Shown here piece after piece: positions 6,802-15,921 of a DNA stretch of 22,251 nt. Under the pieces are notes generated by a model. The model searched no databases. It was not told where the DNA came from and saw only the letters and a list, made by a program, of their open reading frames with translations. Location of the stretch: the NCBI GenBank assembly GCA_031415055.1, contig JANOQZ010000025.1:1-22251 (forward strand), in the 5' to 3' direction. The translations under genes and the position numbers were made by a program. This stretch comes from JANMOK01 sp031415055 (GTDB lineage: Bacteria; Pseudomonadota; Alphaproteobacteria; Rhodobacterales; Rhodobacteraceae). Position 1 is the first letter of the stretch; every line of letters starts with the position of its first letter.

Positions 6802-6957
6802 ATGCGGCCAATCGGTCGCATCTAAAAGCAAGGCTGGATTGGCGTAATTGCCGGTCCAGCTTGTTGCGTCTCTCACAGGGCCTGTTCGCAGACCCTTTGA
6901 AAGGCGCAGGTGATCCGGCAGGACGAAATGGGAACTCGTCCGAGAATGGGATCATCT
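6802..6957 (+). promoter_or_regulatory. Hairpin chain between rplL and rpoB, probable attenuator/processing region
   Basis: Four stems in a row: ATGCGGCC-AATC-GGTCGCAT (6802-6821), GCTGGATTGGC/GCCGGTCCAGC (6833-6860, with G-T pairs), AGGGCCTG-TTCG-CAGACCCT (6877-6896, one mismatch) and TGATCC/GGATCA enclosing GGACGA/TCGTCC (6911-6954). None ends in a strong T run. In E. coli the same gap contains an attenuator and an RNase III site that lower rpoBC expression relative to rplJL. Equivalent function here is inferred. Confidence 0.55.
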
Positions 6958-7025
6958 GAACCCGCACCGCTACGGCATGCTGTCCCAAGCAACGCCAAGG
7001 CAGAGCAACGAAGGTATACACGAGC

Positions 7026-10000
7026 ATGGCTCAGACATTTTCCGGTCATAAGCGCATTCGCAAATTCTACGGCAAAATCCGCGAAGTTGCCAAGATGCCG
7101 AACCTTATTGAGGTTCAGAAAAGCTCTTACGACCTGTTTTTGAATTCGGGTGACAAACCGACTCCGTCGGACGATTCGGGCATTCAAGGCGTATTCAAAT
7201 CGGTATTCCCAATCAAGGATTTCAATGAAACGTCGGTGCTGGAATTCGTCAAATACGAATTGGAAGCGCCGAAATATGACGTGGAAGAATGCCAGCAACG
7301 CGACATGACTTATGCTGCGCCGCTGAAAGTGACGCTGCGCCTGATCGTGTTTGAAGTCGATGAAGTGACCGGCGCACGGTCGGTCAAAGACATCAAGGAA
7401 CAAGACGTTTACATGGGCGATATGCCCTTGATGACAGACAACGGCACGTTCGTTGTAAATGGAACTGAACGGGTTATCGTTTCCCAGATGCACCGCAGTC
7501 CCGGCGTGTTTTTTGACCACGACCGCGGCAAGACCCATTCGAGCGGCAAATTGCTATTCGCCAGCCGGATCATTCCTTATCGCGGTTCGTGGCTGGATTT
7601 TGAGTTCGATGCCAAGGACTTGGTGTTCGCGCGTATCGACCGTCGCCGCAAACTGCCGGTAACGACGCTGCTGTATTGCCTTGGCATGGACCAAGAAGCG
7701 ATCATGGACGCCTATTACAAATCCGTCGCTTACAAGCACCACAAAAAAGGTTGGGCGACCGCGTTCTTCCCCGAGCGCATTCGCGGCAACAAGCCGACAT
7801 ACGATATTGTCGATGCCAAGACCGGCGAAGTGATAGCCGAAGCGGGCAAAAAAGTGACGCCTCGCACGGTGAAAGAACTGATCGACAGCGGCAAGGTCAA
7901 GGAAATTGTCGTACCGTTCGAGGCGATTGTCGGCCGCTATGCCGCCAAGGACATGATTAACGAAACGACTGGCGAGATTTGGGTTGAAGCGGGCGATGAG
8001 CTGACGCAAGAAAAAGACAAGGAAGGCAAAGTTACCGGCGGGACGCTGAAAAAATTGATCGATAACGGCGTGAAAGACATCCCGACGCTGGACATCGATA
8101 ATATCAATGTCGGCGGCTATATCCGATCAACTATGCAGGCCGACAAGAACCTGAACCGCGACACCGCTTTGCTCGACATCTATCGCGTCATGCGTCCGGG
8201 TGAACCGCCGACGGTTGAGGCGGCAAGCCAGTTGTTTGACACGCTGTTTTTTGACAGCGAACGTTATGACTTGTCGGCCGTTGGTCGCGTGAAAATGAAC
8301 ATGCGGCTTGATCTGGACGCCGAAGATACCGTGCGCACCTTGCGCAAGGACGACATCATTGCAGTGGTCAAAGCGCTGGTCGAACTGCGCGATGGCAAGG
8401 GCGAGGTGGACGACATCGACCATCTTGGCAACCGTCGTGTGCGATCGGTTGGCGAGTTGATGGAGAACCAGTATCGCGTTGGTTTGCTGCGGATGGAGCG
8501 GGCGATCAAGGAGCGGATGTCATCGGTCGAGATCGACACGGTGATGCCGCAGGATTTGATCAACGCCAAACCGGCAGCGGCGGCGGTGCGCGAGTTCTTT
8601 GGTTCGTCGCAATTGAGCCAGTTCATGGACCAGACAAATCCCTTGTCGGAAGTGACGCATAAACGTCGCCTGTCGGCACTTGGGCCGGGCGGTTTGACCC
8701 GCGAACGTGCGGGCTTTGAAGTGCGTGACGTGCATCCGACCCATTATGGCCGCATGTGCCCGATTGAAACGCCGGAAGGGCCGAACATCGGGCTGATCAA
8801 CTCGCTAGCGTCGTTCGCGCGGGTGAACAAATATGGCTTCATCGAAACGCCGTATCGCAAAGTCATCAAAGGCAAGGTGACCGACACGGTTCAGTACATG
8901 TCAGCGACCGAAGAAATGCGTTATACGGTGGCGCAAGCCAACGCGCAGTTGGATGCGGATGGCAAGTTCGTCAACGAATTGGCCTCGACCCGCAAGGGTG
9001 GCGAGTTCATGCTGAACGCGCCGGAAAACATCGACTATATCGACGTTTCGCCGAAGCAATTGGTGTCGATTGCTGCCTCGCTGATTCCGTTTCTTGAAAA
9101 CGACGACGCCAACCGGGCCTTGATGGGATCGAACATGCAGCGTCAGGCGGTGCCCTTGGTGAAAGCCGAAGCGCCGTTTGTGGGCACGGGCATTGAAGAG
9201 ATTGTGGCGCGGGATTCGGGTGCTGCGATCACCGCGCGACGGGCCGGTGTCATCGACCAAGTTGACGCCATGCGTATTGTTGTGCGGGCGACCGAAGATG
9301 TGGCACCGGGCGATCCGGGCGTCGACATCTATCGCCTGCGCAAGTTCCAACGTTCCAACCAGAACACCTGCATCAACCAGCGCCCGCTGGTGAAGGTGGG
9401 TGACAAGGTGACCAAAGGCGAAGTTGTCGCCGATGGTCCGTCAACCGATCTTGGCGAATTGGCCTTGGGCAAGAACGTGCTGGTCGCGTTCATGCCGTGG
9501 AATGGCTACAACTACGAAGACTCGATCCTGATTTCGGAGCGGGTGGCAAAAGACGACGTGTTCACCTCGATCCATATCGAGGAATTCGAAGTTGCAGCAC
9601 GCGACACGAAACTGGGGCCGGAAGAGATTACCCGCGACATCCCGAACGTCGGCGAGGAAGCTTTGCGCAACCTTGACGAAGCGGGCATCGTATACATCGG
9701 GGCCGAGGTTGGGCCTGCGGATATTCTGGTGGGCAAGATCACGCCAAAAGGCGAAAGCCCGATGACGCCGGAAGAAAAACTGCTTCGCGCCATATTTGGT
9801 GAGAAAGCATCCGACGTGCGCGATACATCGCTGCGACTACCACCGGGCGACTATGGAACGGTTGTGGAAGTGCGGGTGTTCAACCGGCACGGTGTTGATA
9901 AAGACGAACGTGCCTTGCAGATTGAGCGCGAAGAAGTCGAACGCCTGTCGCGCGACCGCGACGACGAGTTGACGATTTTGGACCGCAACATCTATTCGCG

Positions 10001-11156
10001 TCTGCGCGAAATGATTTTCGGCAAGAAGGCTGTCAAAGGCCCGAAAGGCGTCAAAACCAACGCGGTGATCGACGAGGAATTGTTGGGCACACTGTCGCGT
10101 GGTCAGTGGTGGCAGTTGGCACTGGGCGACGAGAAAGACGCAGCAGGTGTTGAAGCGTTGAACGCCCAATACGAGTTGCAGAAACGCGCTTTGGACCGTC
10201 GGTTTGAGGACAAAGTTGAAAAAGTGCGCCGTGGCGACGATCTGCCGCCGGGCGTGATGAAAATGGTCAAGGTCTATATCGCGGTGAAGCGCAAGCTGCA
10301 GCCGGGAGACAAGATGGCCGGTCGTCACGGCAACAAAGGCGTGGTGTCCAAAGTGGTGCCCGATGAGGATATGCCGTTCCTTGCCGACGGCACGCATGTT
10401 GACTTGGTGTTGAACCCGCTGGGTGTGCCGAGCCGGATGAACGTCGGTCAGATTCTGGAAACCCACATGGGCTGGGCCGCACGTGGCTTGGGCAAGAGCA
10501 TCGATATCGCGCTGAAAGAGTTCCGTCGTTCTGGCGATATGACTCCGGTGCGCGACGCAATGAAGTTTGCCTACGGCGACGAGACCTATCGCGATGCCAC
10601 CAAAGGTATGTCGGATGCCGAACTTCTTGAAGCGGCGGGCAACGTCACCGAAGGCGTGCCGATTGCAACGCCAGTGTTTGATGGTGCCAAGGAAGCCGAC
10701 GTCAATGAAGCCTTGACCAAAGCGGGATTTGCCACATCGGGCCAATCGACGTTGTTTGACGGGCGCACCGGTGAACAGTTTGCGCGGCCAGTGACGGTTG
10801 GCATCAAATACCTACTGAAACTGCACCATCTGGTGGACGACAAAATCCACGCGCGTTCAACCGGGCCTTACAGCTTGGTCACGCAACAGCCATTGGGTGG
10901 TAAAGCCCAATTTGGCGGCCAGCGGTTTGGCGAGATGGAAGTCTGGGCGCTGGAAGCATACGGCGCGGCCTATACGCTGCAAGAGATGCTGACCGTGAAG
11001 TCAGACGACGTTGCCGGGCGGACGAAAGTTTACGAAAGCATCGTCAAAGGCGAGGACAATTTCGAGGCCGGGATTCCGGAATCGTTCAACGTTCTGGTCA
11101 AGGAAATCCGTTCGCTCGGCCTCAATGTCGAGTTGCTGGATTCGGAAGCGGAGTGA
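7026..11156 (+). CDS. rpoB: DNA-directed RNA polymerase subunit beta
   Basis: A 1376-residue beta subunit, close to the length usual in Alphaproteobacteria (E. coli 1342). The start MAQTFSGHKRIRKFYGK is typical for the class; AAGG lies 11 bases upstream. The rifampicin region is at residues 526-560, with SSQLSQFMDQTNPLSE then HKRRLSALGPGGL. Residues equivalent to E. coli D516, H526 and S531 are all unmutated (D535, H545, S550), so target-based rifampicin resistance is not indicated at these sites. Catalytic-core strings such as GYNYEDSILISERV and KMAGRHGNKG are intact, as is the C-terminal clamp region ending in the MEVWALEAYGAAYTLQEML segment. The gene is 52 bases ahead of rpoC. Confidence 0.99.
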   Translation: MAQTFSGHKRIRKFYGKIREVAKMPNLIEVQKSSYDLFLNSGDKPTPSDDSGIQGVFKSVFPIKDFNETSVLEFVKYELEAPKYDVEECQQRDMTYAAPLKVTLRLIVFEVDEVTGARSVKDIKEQDVYMGDMPLMTDNGTFVVNGTERVIVSQMHRSPGVFFDHDRGKTHSSGKLLFASRIIPYRGSWLDFEFDAKDLVFARIDRRRKLPVTTLLYCLGMDQEAIMDAYYKSVAYKHHKKGWATAFFPERIRGNKPTYDIVDAKTGEVIAEAGKKVTPRTVKELIDSGKVKEIVVPFEAIVGRYAAKDMINETTGEIWVEAGDELTQEKDKEGKVTGGTLKKLIDNGVKDIPTLDIDNINVGGYIRSTMQADKNLNRDTALLDIYRVMRPGEPPTVEAASQLFDTLFFDSERYDLSAVGRVKMNMRLDLDAEDTVRTLRKDDIIAVVKALVELRDGKGEVDDIDHLGNRRVRSVGELMENQYRVGLLRMERAIKERMSSVEIDTVMPQDLINAKPAAAAVREFFGSSQLSQFMDQTNPLSEVTHKRRLSALGPGGLTRERAGFEVRDVHPTHYGRMCPIETPEGPNIGLINSLASFARVNKYGFIETPYRKVIKGKVTDTVQYMSATEEMRYTVAQANAQLDADGKFVNELASTRKGGEFMLNAPENIDYIDVSPKQLVSIAASLIPFLENDDANRALMGSNMQRQAVPLVKAEAPFVGTGIEEIVARDSGAAITARRAGVIDQVDAMRIVVRATEDVAPGDPGVDIYRLRKFQRSNQNTCINQRPLVKVGDKVTKGEVVADGPSTDLGELALGKNVLVAFMPWNGYNYEDSILISERVAKDDVFTSIHIEEFEVAARDTKLGPEEITRDIPNVGEEALRNLDEAGIVYIGAEVGPADILVGKITPKGESPMTPEEKLLRAIFGEKASDVRDTSLRLPPGDYGTVVEVRVFNRHGVDKDERALQIEREEVERLSRDRDDELTILDRNIYSRLREMIFGKKAVKGPKGVKTNAVIDEELLGTLSRGQWWQLALGDEKDAAGVEALNAQYELQKRALDRRFEDKVEKVRRGDDLPPGVMKMVKVYIAVKRKLQPGDKMAGRHGNKGVVSKVVPDEDMPFLADGTHVDLVLNPLGVPSRMNVGQILETHMGWAARGLGKSIDIALKEFRRSGDMTPVRDAMKFAYGDETYRDATKGMSDAELLEAAGNVTEGVPIATPVFDGAKEADVNEALTKAGFATSGQSTLFDGRTGEQFARPVTVGIKYLLKLHHLVDDKIHARSTGPYSLVTQQPLGGKAQFGGQRFGEMEVWALEAYGAAYTLQEMLTVKSDDVAGRTKVYESIVKGEDNFEAGIPESFNVLVKEIRSLGLNVELLDSEAE

Positions 11157-11208
11157 TGGCGGGTTTGAGTATCCGCCGTTCTATTCACATGAGATCAAAG
11201 GTCACAAA

Positions 11209-14200
11209 ATGAACCAAGAAATCACGAACCCGTTCAATCCGGTCCAGCCCGTCAAGGCATTCGACGAAATCAAAATTTCGTTGGCATCGCCCGAACGCAT
11301 TCTCAGCTGGTCTTACGGTGAAATCAAAAAGCCGGAAACCATCAACTATCGAACGTTCAAGCCAGAGCGTGACGGCCTGTTCTGCGCCCGTATCTTTGGC
11401 CCGATCAAGGATTACGAATGCCTATGCGGCAAATACAAACGGATGAAATATCGCGGCGTTACCTGCGAGAAATGTGGTGTGGAAGTCACGCTGCAAAAGG
11501 TGCGGCGAGAGAGGATGGGCCATATCGAACTGGCCGCACCGGTGGCGCATATCTGGTTCCTGAAATCGCTGCCAAGCCGTATCGGCCTGATGCTGGATAT
11601 GACTCTGCGCGATCTGGAACGCATCCTGTATTTTGAACAATACGTGGTGATCGAGCCGGGTCTGACCGACCTGTCACATGGTCAATTGATGAGCGAAGAG
11701 GAATTCCTTGACGCCGAAGATCAGTTTGGGTCAGACGCTTTTACTGCTGGCATTGGTGCAGAAGCGATCCGCGAAATGCTGGCGGCGATTGATCTCGATG
11801 CTGAAGCTGCCAAGCTGCGTGCCGATTTGGCCGTGGCGACCGGTGAGTTGAAGCCGAAAAAGATCATCAAACGGCTGAAACTGGTCGAGAACTTCCGCGA
11901 GTCGGGCAACCGGCCCGAGTGGATGGTTTTGACAGTAATTCCGGTCATCCCGCCCGAGTTGCGCCCGCTGGTGCCGCTGGATGGTGGTCGGTTTGCTACG
12001 TCGGATTTGAACGATCTGTATCGTCGGGTGATCAACCGCAACAACCGGTTGAAACGGCTGATCGAACTGCGTGCACCCGACATCATCGTGCGCAACGAAA
12101 AGCGTATGTTGCAGGAATCTGTTGATGCGTTGTTTGACAACGGTCGTCGTGGTCGGGTGATCACCGGGGCAAATAAACGCCCGCTGAAATCCCTGTCGGA
12201 CATGCTGAAAGGCAAACAGGGCCGGTTCCGGCAGAACCTTTTGGGCAAACGCGTCGACTTCTCGGGCCGTTCGGTGATTGTGACCGGGCCGGAGTTGAAG
12301 TTGCACCAATGCGGGCTGCCAAAAAAGATGGCCTTGGAGCTGTTCAAACCGTTCATCTATTCGCGGCTGGAAGCCAAAGGTCTGTCTTCCACAGTCAAAC
12401 AAGCGAAAAAGCTGGTCGAAAAAGAGCGCCCGGAAGTCTGGGATATCTTGGATGAAGTGATCCGCGAGCACCCGGTGATGCTGAACCGGGCGCCGACGTT
12501 GCACCGGTTGGGCATCCAAGCGTTCGAGCCGGTGTTGATTGAGGGTAAGGCGATCCAGCTGCATCCGCTGGTCTGCTCGGCCTTTAACGCCGACTTCGAC
12601 GGCGACCAGATGGCGGTGCACGTGCCGCTGTCACTGGAAGCGCAGCTGGAATGCCGCGTGCTGATGATGTCGACCAATAACGTGCTGTCGCCCGCCAACG
12701 GCAAGCCGATCATCGTGCCGTCGCAGGACATGATCCTCGGTCTCTACTACATCACCTTGCAACGCGAAGGCCAACCGGGCGAGGGCATGACCTTTGCTTC
12801 GATCGAGGAAGTCGACCACGCGCTCGAAGCCGGGATCGTGAACCTGCACAGCAAGATCAAGGCACGGATCGAGCAGATCGACGAAAACGGTCATACCTAT
12901 GTGAAACGGGTCGACACCACGCCGGGCCGCCTTCGGCTGGGTGAGCTGTTGCCCAAGAACCACAAGGCACCGTTCGAAATCGTCAACCGCCTGTTGCGCA
13001 AGAAGGAAGTCGGCGAGGTCATCGACATTGTTTACCGCCATTGCGGCCAGAAGGAATCGGTCATTTTCTGCGACCAGATCATGACCCTCGGTTTCCGTGA
13101 AGCCTTCAAGGCCGGCATTTCGTTTGGCAAAGATGACATGGTCATTCCGGCCACGAAATGGACTTTGGTCAACGAAACCCGCGACCAAGTGAAAGAATTC
13201 GAACAACAATATATGGACGGCCTGATTACGCAGGGCGAGAAGTATAACAAAGTTGTCGATGCCTGGTCGAAATGCTCCGACGTTGTGGCCGACGCCATGA
13301 TGGCGGAAATTTCAGCGATGAAACGCGACAAGAACGGTGCCGAAATGGAACCCAACAGCGTCTATATGATGGCGCATTCGGGTGCTCGAGGTTCACCGGC
13401 GCAGATGAAACAGCTTGGCGGTATGCGCGGTCTTATGGCCAAACCGTCGGGCGAAATCATCGAAACACCGATTGTGTCAAACTTCAAAGAAGGTCTGACG
13501 GTGTTGGAGTATTTCAACTCCACCCACGGGGCGCGCAAAGGCCTGGCCGATACGGCGTTGAAAACTGCCAACTCGGGCTATCTGACGCGGCGTTTGGTTG
13601 ACGTGGCGCAGGATTGCATCGTCAAGATGGAAGACTGCGGCACCGATCGTGGTATCACGGCGCGGGCGGCGATTAACGACGGTGAGGTTGTCGCTTCGTT
13701 GTCGGAACGCATTTTGGGTCGCGTCGCGGCTGAAGATGTGCTCGATCCGGCAACGCAAGATGTGTTGGTGCGGCAAGGCGAATTGATCGACGAACGTTTG
13801 GCCGATGCGGTGGAAGCCGCGGGTGTGCAAACATTCCAGATGCGTTCGCCGCTAACTTGCGAATCTGAAGACGGGATTTGCGCCCAATGCTATGGGCGTG
13901 ACCTTGCACGCGGCACACGGGTTAATCCGGGTGAAGCGGTGGGGATTATCGCGGCGCAATCGATTGGTGAGCCGGGAACCCAGTTGACCATGCGCACCTT
14001 CCACATCGGCGGTATCGCCCAAGGTGGGTCGCAATCGTTCCAAGAAGCCTCCATCGGCGGCAAAATTGCCTTCCGCAACGAGAACCTGTTGAAAAACAAG
14101 GATGGCGATCTGATTGCCATGGGCCGCAACATGGAAATTCTTGTCTTGGACGAGAATGCCGTGGAGCGGGCGTCGCATAAAGTCAGCTATGGCTCGAAAC

Positions 14201-15411
14201 TGCACGTGAAAGCGGCGGCTGCGGTCAAACGTGGCGACAAACTGTTCGAATGGGACCCTTATACCTTGCCGATCATTGCCGAGAAGAACGGCCAGGTGAA
14301 GTTTGTGGATCTGACCGCGGGTCTTTCGATCCGCGATGAGACGGATGATGCCACCGGTATCAGCCAGAAGATCGTCACCGATTGGCGGGCGGCGCCGAAA
14401 GGCAATGAGCTGAAACCGGAGATCATTCTGATCGACGCGATAACCGGCGATGCCGTGCGGCTGTCAAACGGCAATCCGGAAGTGCATGCCATGTCGGTGG
14501 ACGCGATTCTGTCGGTTGAAGATGGGCAGGACGTGAAGGCCGGTGACGTGCTGGCGCGTATTCCGCGCGAAGGTGCCAAGACCAAGGACATCACTGGTGG
14601 CTTGCCGCGGGTGGCGGAACTGTTCGAAGCGCGGCGGCCGAAAGATCACGCGATCATCGCTGAAATCGATGGTCATGTGCGCTTTGGCAAGGACTATAAA
14701 AACAAACGCCGCATTACGATTGTTCCCACCGATGAAACGCTGGAGCCCATTGAGTATATGATCCCGAAAGGGAAACATATTCCAGTGGCGGAAGGCGATT
14801 TCATCCAGAAGGGCGAATACATCATGGACGGCAACCCGGCGCCGCATGACATTCTGCAAATTCTGGGGGTTGAGGCGCTTGCCGATTACCTGATCGACGA
14901 AGTGCAGGACGTGTATCGGCTGCAGGGCGTGAAGATCAACGACAAGCATATCGAGGTGATCGTGCGGCAGATGTTGCAGAAATGGGAGATCAGCGAGTCT
15001 GGCGGCACTACGTTGCTGAAAGGCGAGCAGGTCGACAAGCACGAGTTTGACGAGGAAAATGCCAAGTCGGTTGCCGAAGGCCGCGAACCGGCCAAAGGCG
15101 GGCCGATATTGCTGGGCATTACCAAGGCTTCGTTGCAGACGCGCAGCTTCATCTCGGCGGCGTCGTTCCAAGAAACCACGCGGGTGCTGACCGAAGCGGC
15201 GACGCAGGGCAAGCGTGACAAGCTGATCGGCTTGAAAGAGAACGTGATTGTCGGGCGGCTAATCCCTGCGGGCACTGGTGGTGCGACCCATCAGATCAAA
15301 CGCGTGGCGCATGAGCGCGACGCGCTGGTGATTGAAGCGCGAGAAGCGGCGGCGAAAGCTTCGATTACGGCGGTTGAGCCGGTGATGGAAGAGGCCGCTA
15401 TCGGCGAGTGA
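11209..15411 (+). CDS. rpoC: DNA-directed RNA polymerase subunit beta'
   Basis: A 1400-residue beta' subunit (E. coli 1407). The ATG giving MNQEITNPFNP is chosen because AAAGG lies 7 bases upstream; the frame is open further 5' but those codons overlap the rpoB end. The N-terminal zinc site is C71, C73, C86, C89. The catalytic NADFDGD triad is at residues 460-466. The second zinc site is C810, C884, C891, C894. The trigger-loop region contains QSIGEPGTQLTMRTFHIGG. All key residues are present, so the enzyme should be functional. It is followed 20 bases later by a strong intrinsic terminator. Confidence 0.99.
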   Translation: MNQEITNPFNPVQPVKAFDEIKISLASPERILSWSYGEIKKPETINYRTFKPERDGLFCARIFGPIKDYECLCGKYKRMKYRGVTCEKCGVEVTLQKVRRERMGHIELAAPVAHIWFLKSLPSRIGLMLDMTLRDLERILYFEQYVVIEPGLTDLSHGQLMSEEEFLDAEDQFGSDAFTAGIGAEAIREMLAAIDLDAEAAKLRADLAVATGELKPKKIIKRLKLVENFRESGNRPEWMVLTVIPVIPPELRPLVPLDGGRFATSDLNDLYRRVINRNNRLKRLIELRAPDIIVRNEKRMLQESVDALFDNGRRGRVITGANKRPLKSLSDMLKGKQGRFRQNLLGKRVDFSGRSVIVTGPELKLHQCGLPKKMALELFKPFIYSRLEAKGLSSTVKQAKKLVEKERPEVWDILDEVIREHPVMLNRAPTLHRLGIQAFEPVLIEGKAIQLHPLVCSAFNADFDGDQMAVHVPLSLEAQLECRVLMMSTNNVLSPANGKPIIVPSQDMILGLYYITLQREGQPGEGMTFASIEEVDHALEAGIVNLHSKIKARIEQIDENGHTYVKRVDTTPGRLRLGELLPKNHKAPFEIVNRLLRKKEVGEVIDIVYRHCGQKESVIFCDQIMTLGFREAFKAGISFGKDDMVIPATKWTLVNETRDQVKEFEQQYMDGLITQGEKYNKVVDAWSKCSDVVADAMMAEISAMKRDKNGAEMEPNSVYMMAHSGARGSPAQMKQLGGMRGLMAKPSGEIIETPIVSNFKEGLTVLEYFNSTHGARKGLADTALKTANSGYLTRRLVDVAQDCIVKMEDCGTDRGITARAAINDGEVVASLSERILGRVAAEDVLDPATQDVLVRQGELIDERLADAVEAAGVQTFQMRSPLTCESEDGICAQCYGRDLARGTRVNPGEAVGIIAAQSIGEPGTQLTMRTFHIGGIAQGGSQSFQEASIGGKIAFRNENLLKNKDGDLIAMGRNMEILVLDENAVERASHKVSYGSKLHVKAAAAVKRGDKLFEWDPYTLPIIAEKNGQVKFVDLTAGLSIRDETDDATGISQKIVTDWRAAPKGNELKPEIILIDAITGDAVRLSNGNPEVHAMSVDAILSVEDGQDVKAGDVLARIPREGAKTKDITGGLPRVAELFEARRPKDHAIIAEIDGHVRFGKDYKNKRRITIVPTDETLEPIEYMIPKGKHIPVAEGDFIQKGEYIMDGNPAPHDILQILGVEALADYLIDEVQDVYRLQGVKINDKHIEVIVRQMLQKWEISESGGTTLLKGEQVDKHEFDEENAKSVAEGREPAKGGPILLGITKASLQTRSFISAASFQETTRVLTEAATQGKRDKLIGLKENVIVGRLIPAGTGGATHQIKRVAHERDALVIEAREAAAKASITAVEPVMEEAAIGE

Positions 15412-15431
15412 TCTTGCCGGACTGAAATGGG

Positions 15432-15460
15432 AAAACCCGGGTCAAAAGCCCGGGTTTTTT
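15432..15460 (+). terminator. Intrinsic terminator of the rpoBC operon
   Basis: A perfect 10-bp stem AAAACCCGGG/CCCGGGTTTT with a 7-base loop (TCAAAAG) ends in a run of six T. It lies 20 bases after the rpoC stop and should end most transcripts before the nuclease/helicase pair. Confidence 0.93.
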
Positions 15461-15670
15461 GTTGCGCGCACGCGTGCCAGATCGTGTAATATATTGATAT
15501 TACTGCATATTAAAAAAAATATTTACCACTTGTTAACTTATTTGCACAGGGCGTCTGGGCGAAAATCACGCGCTTGACCGATTGCTATTTCGCCGGATTG
15601 AAGTGCCGCCGATTGGCCGTCTTCGCAGGTGCGAAACGCTGCAATTGGCGGAAATCCGAGGCCAAAAAAG

Positions 15671-15733
15671 GCCGGTTTTTGGCAGTTTAGGGGCGGTTTT
15701 TAGGGGAGTGGTGGCGGTTTTTGATGCGGAATT
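15671..15733 (+). repeat. Three 21-bp tandem repeats with GGCGGTTTTT core
   Basis: The 10-base core occurs as GCCGGTTTTT, GGCGGTTTTT and GGCGGTTTTT at 15671, 15692 and 15713, exactly 21 bases apart; the other 11 bases of each unit are poorly conserved. A 21-bp period places each core on the same face of the helix, which suits a cooperative protein-binding site. The first core overlaps the GCCAAAAA/TTTTTGGC inverted repeat. Confidence 0.6.
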
Positions 15734-15882
15734 ATGTGATGCTGCGATGCAGCATGGGCGAATTGGGGGAAGGATTGGGCATAAATGGGATCGATCACCA
15801 TACACTAGAACGACAAATATGTCCGGCATTGGGTGTTCGGGAGCAATGCTTCCGCCTGATGCTCGACGCGCTGGCTAAGTGA
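15724..15882 (+). CDS. Possible small protein or gene remnant, 52 codons
   Basis: A short open frame 39 bases before the nuclease gene. The second half reads like a protein: IDHHTLERQICPALGV, then an amphipathic stretch with FRLMLDALAK at the C-terminus. The first half overlaps the palindrome at 15739-15755 and is less convincing. The same frame is open back to 15514 except for one TAG at 15688, so it could be the tail of a decayed gene. No family recognised and no clear ribosome binding site. Chance occurrence is a real alternative. Confidence 0.2.
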   Translation: MRNYVMLRCSMGELGEGLGINGIDHHTLERQICPALGVREQCFRLMLDALAK

Positions 15883-15921
15883 GACTAGAGTAAATCCCAA
15901 ACGTATTTGGCGGGGCAATCC

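Larger units (their letters stand above)
15461..15921. other. Intergenic region upstream of the nuclease/helicase pair
   Basis: About 460 bases. From left to right: an AT-rich tract (about 15487-15545) with the inverted repeat TAATAT-ATTG-ATATTA (15487-15502) and an A8 run flanked by ATATT/AATAT; an inverted repeat GCCAAAAA/TTTTTGGC (15661-15683); three 21-bp tandem repeats; a 7-bp palindrome ATGCTGC-GAT-GCAGCAT (15739-15755); and a possible small open frame. The AT-rich tract is the most plausible promoter location, but I see no clear -35/-10 pair. Confidence 0.6.

Noticed and set aside
9837..10745. 302-codon minus-strand frame inside rpoB, and similar frames opposite rpoC and fusA
   Set aside because: These are antisense shadows caused by codon bias in highly expressed genes; residue composition is His/Arg/Phe-rich and meaningless.
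7026..15411. Rifampicin-resistance substitutions in RpoB
   Set aside because: The positions equivalent to E. coli D516, H526 and S531 carry the wild-type residues.
15566..15878. Overlapping 87- and 98-codon frames on opposite strands upstream of the nuclease
   Set aside because: Neither resembles a known family or has a good start; the repeat and palindrome content explains them better.
15907..15921. TTG at 15907 as the nuclease start
   Set aside because: No ribosome binding site precedes it, whereas the GTG at 15922 has GGCGGGG 6 bases upstream and gives the family-like N-terminus.
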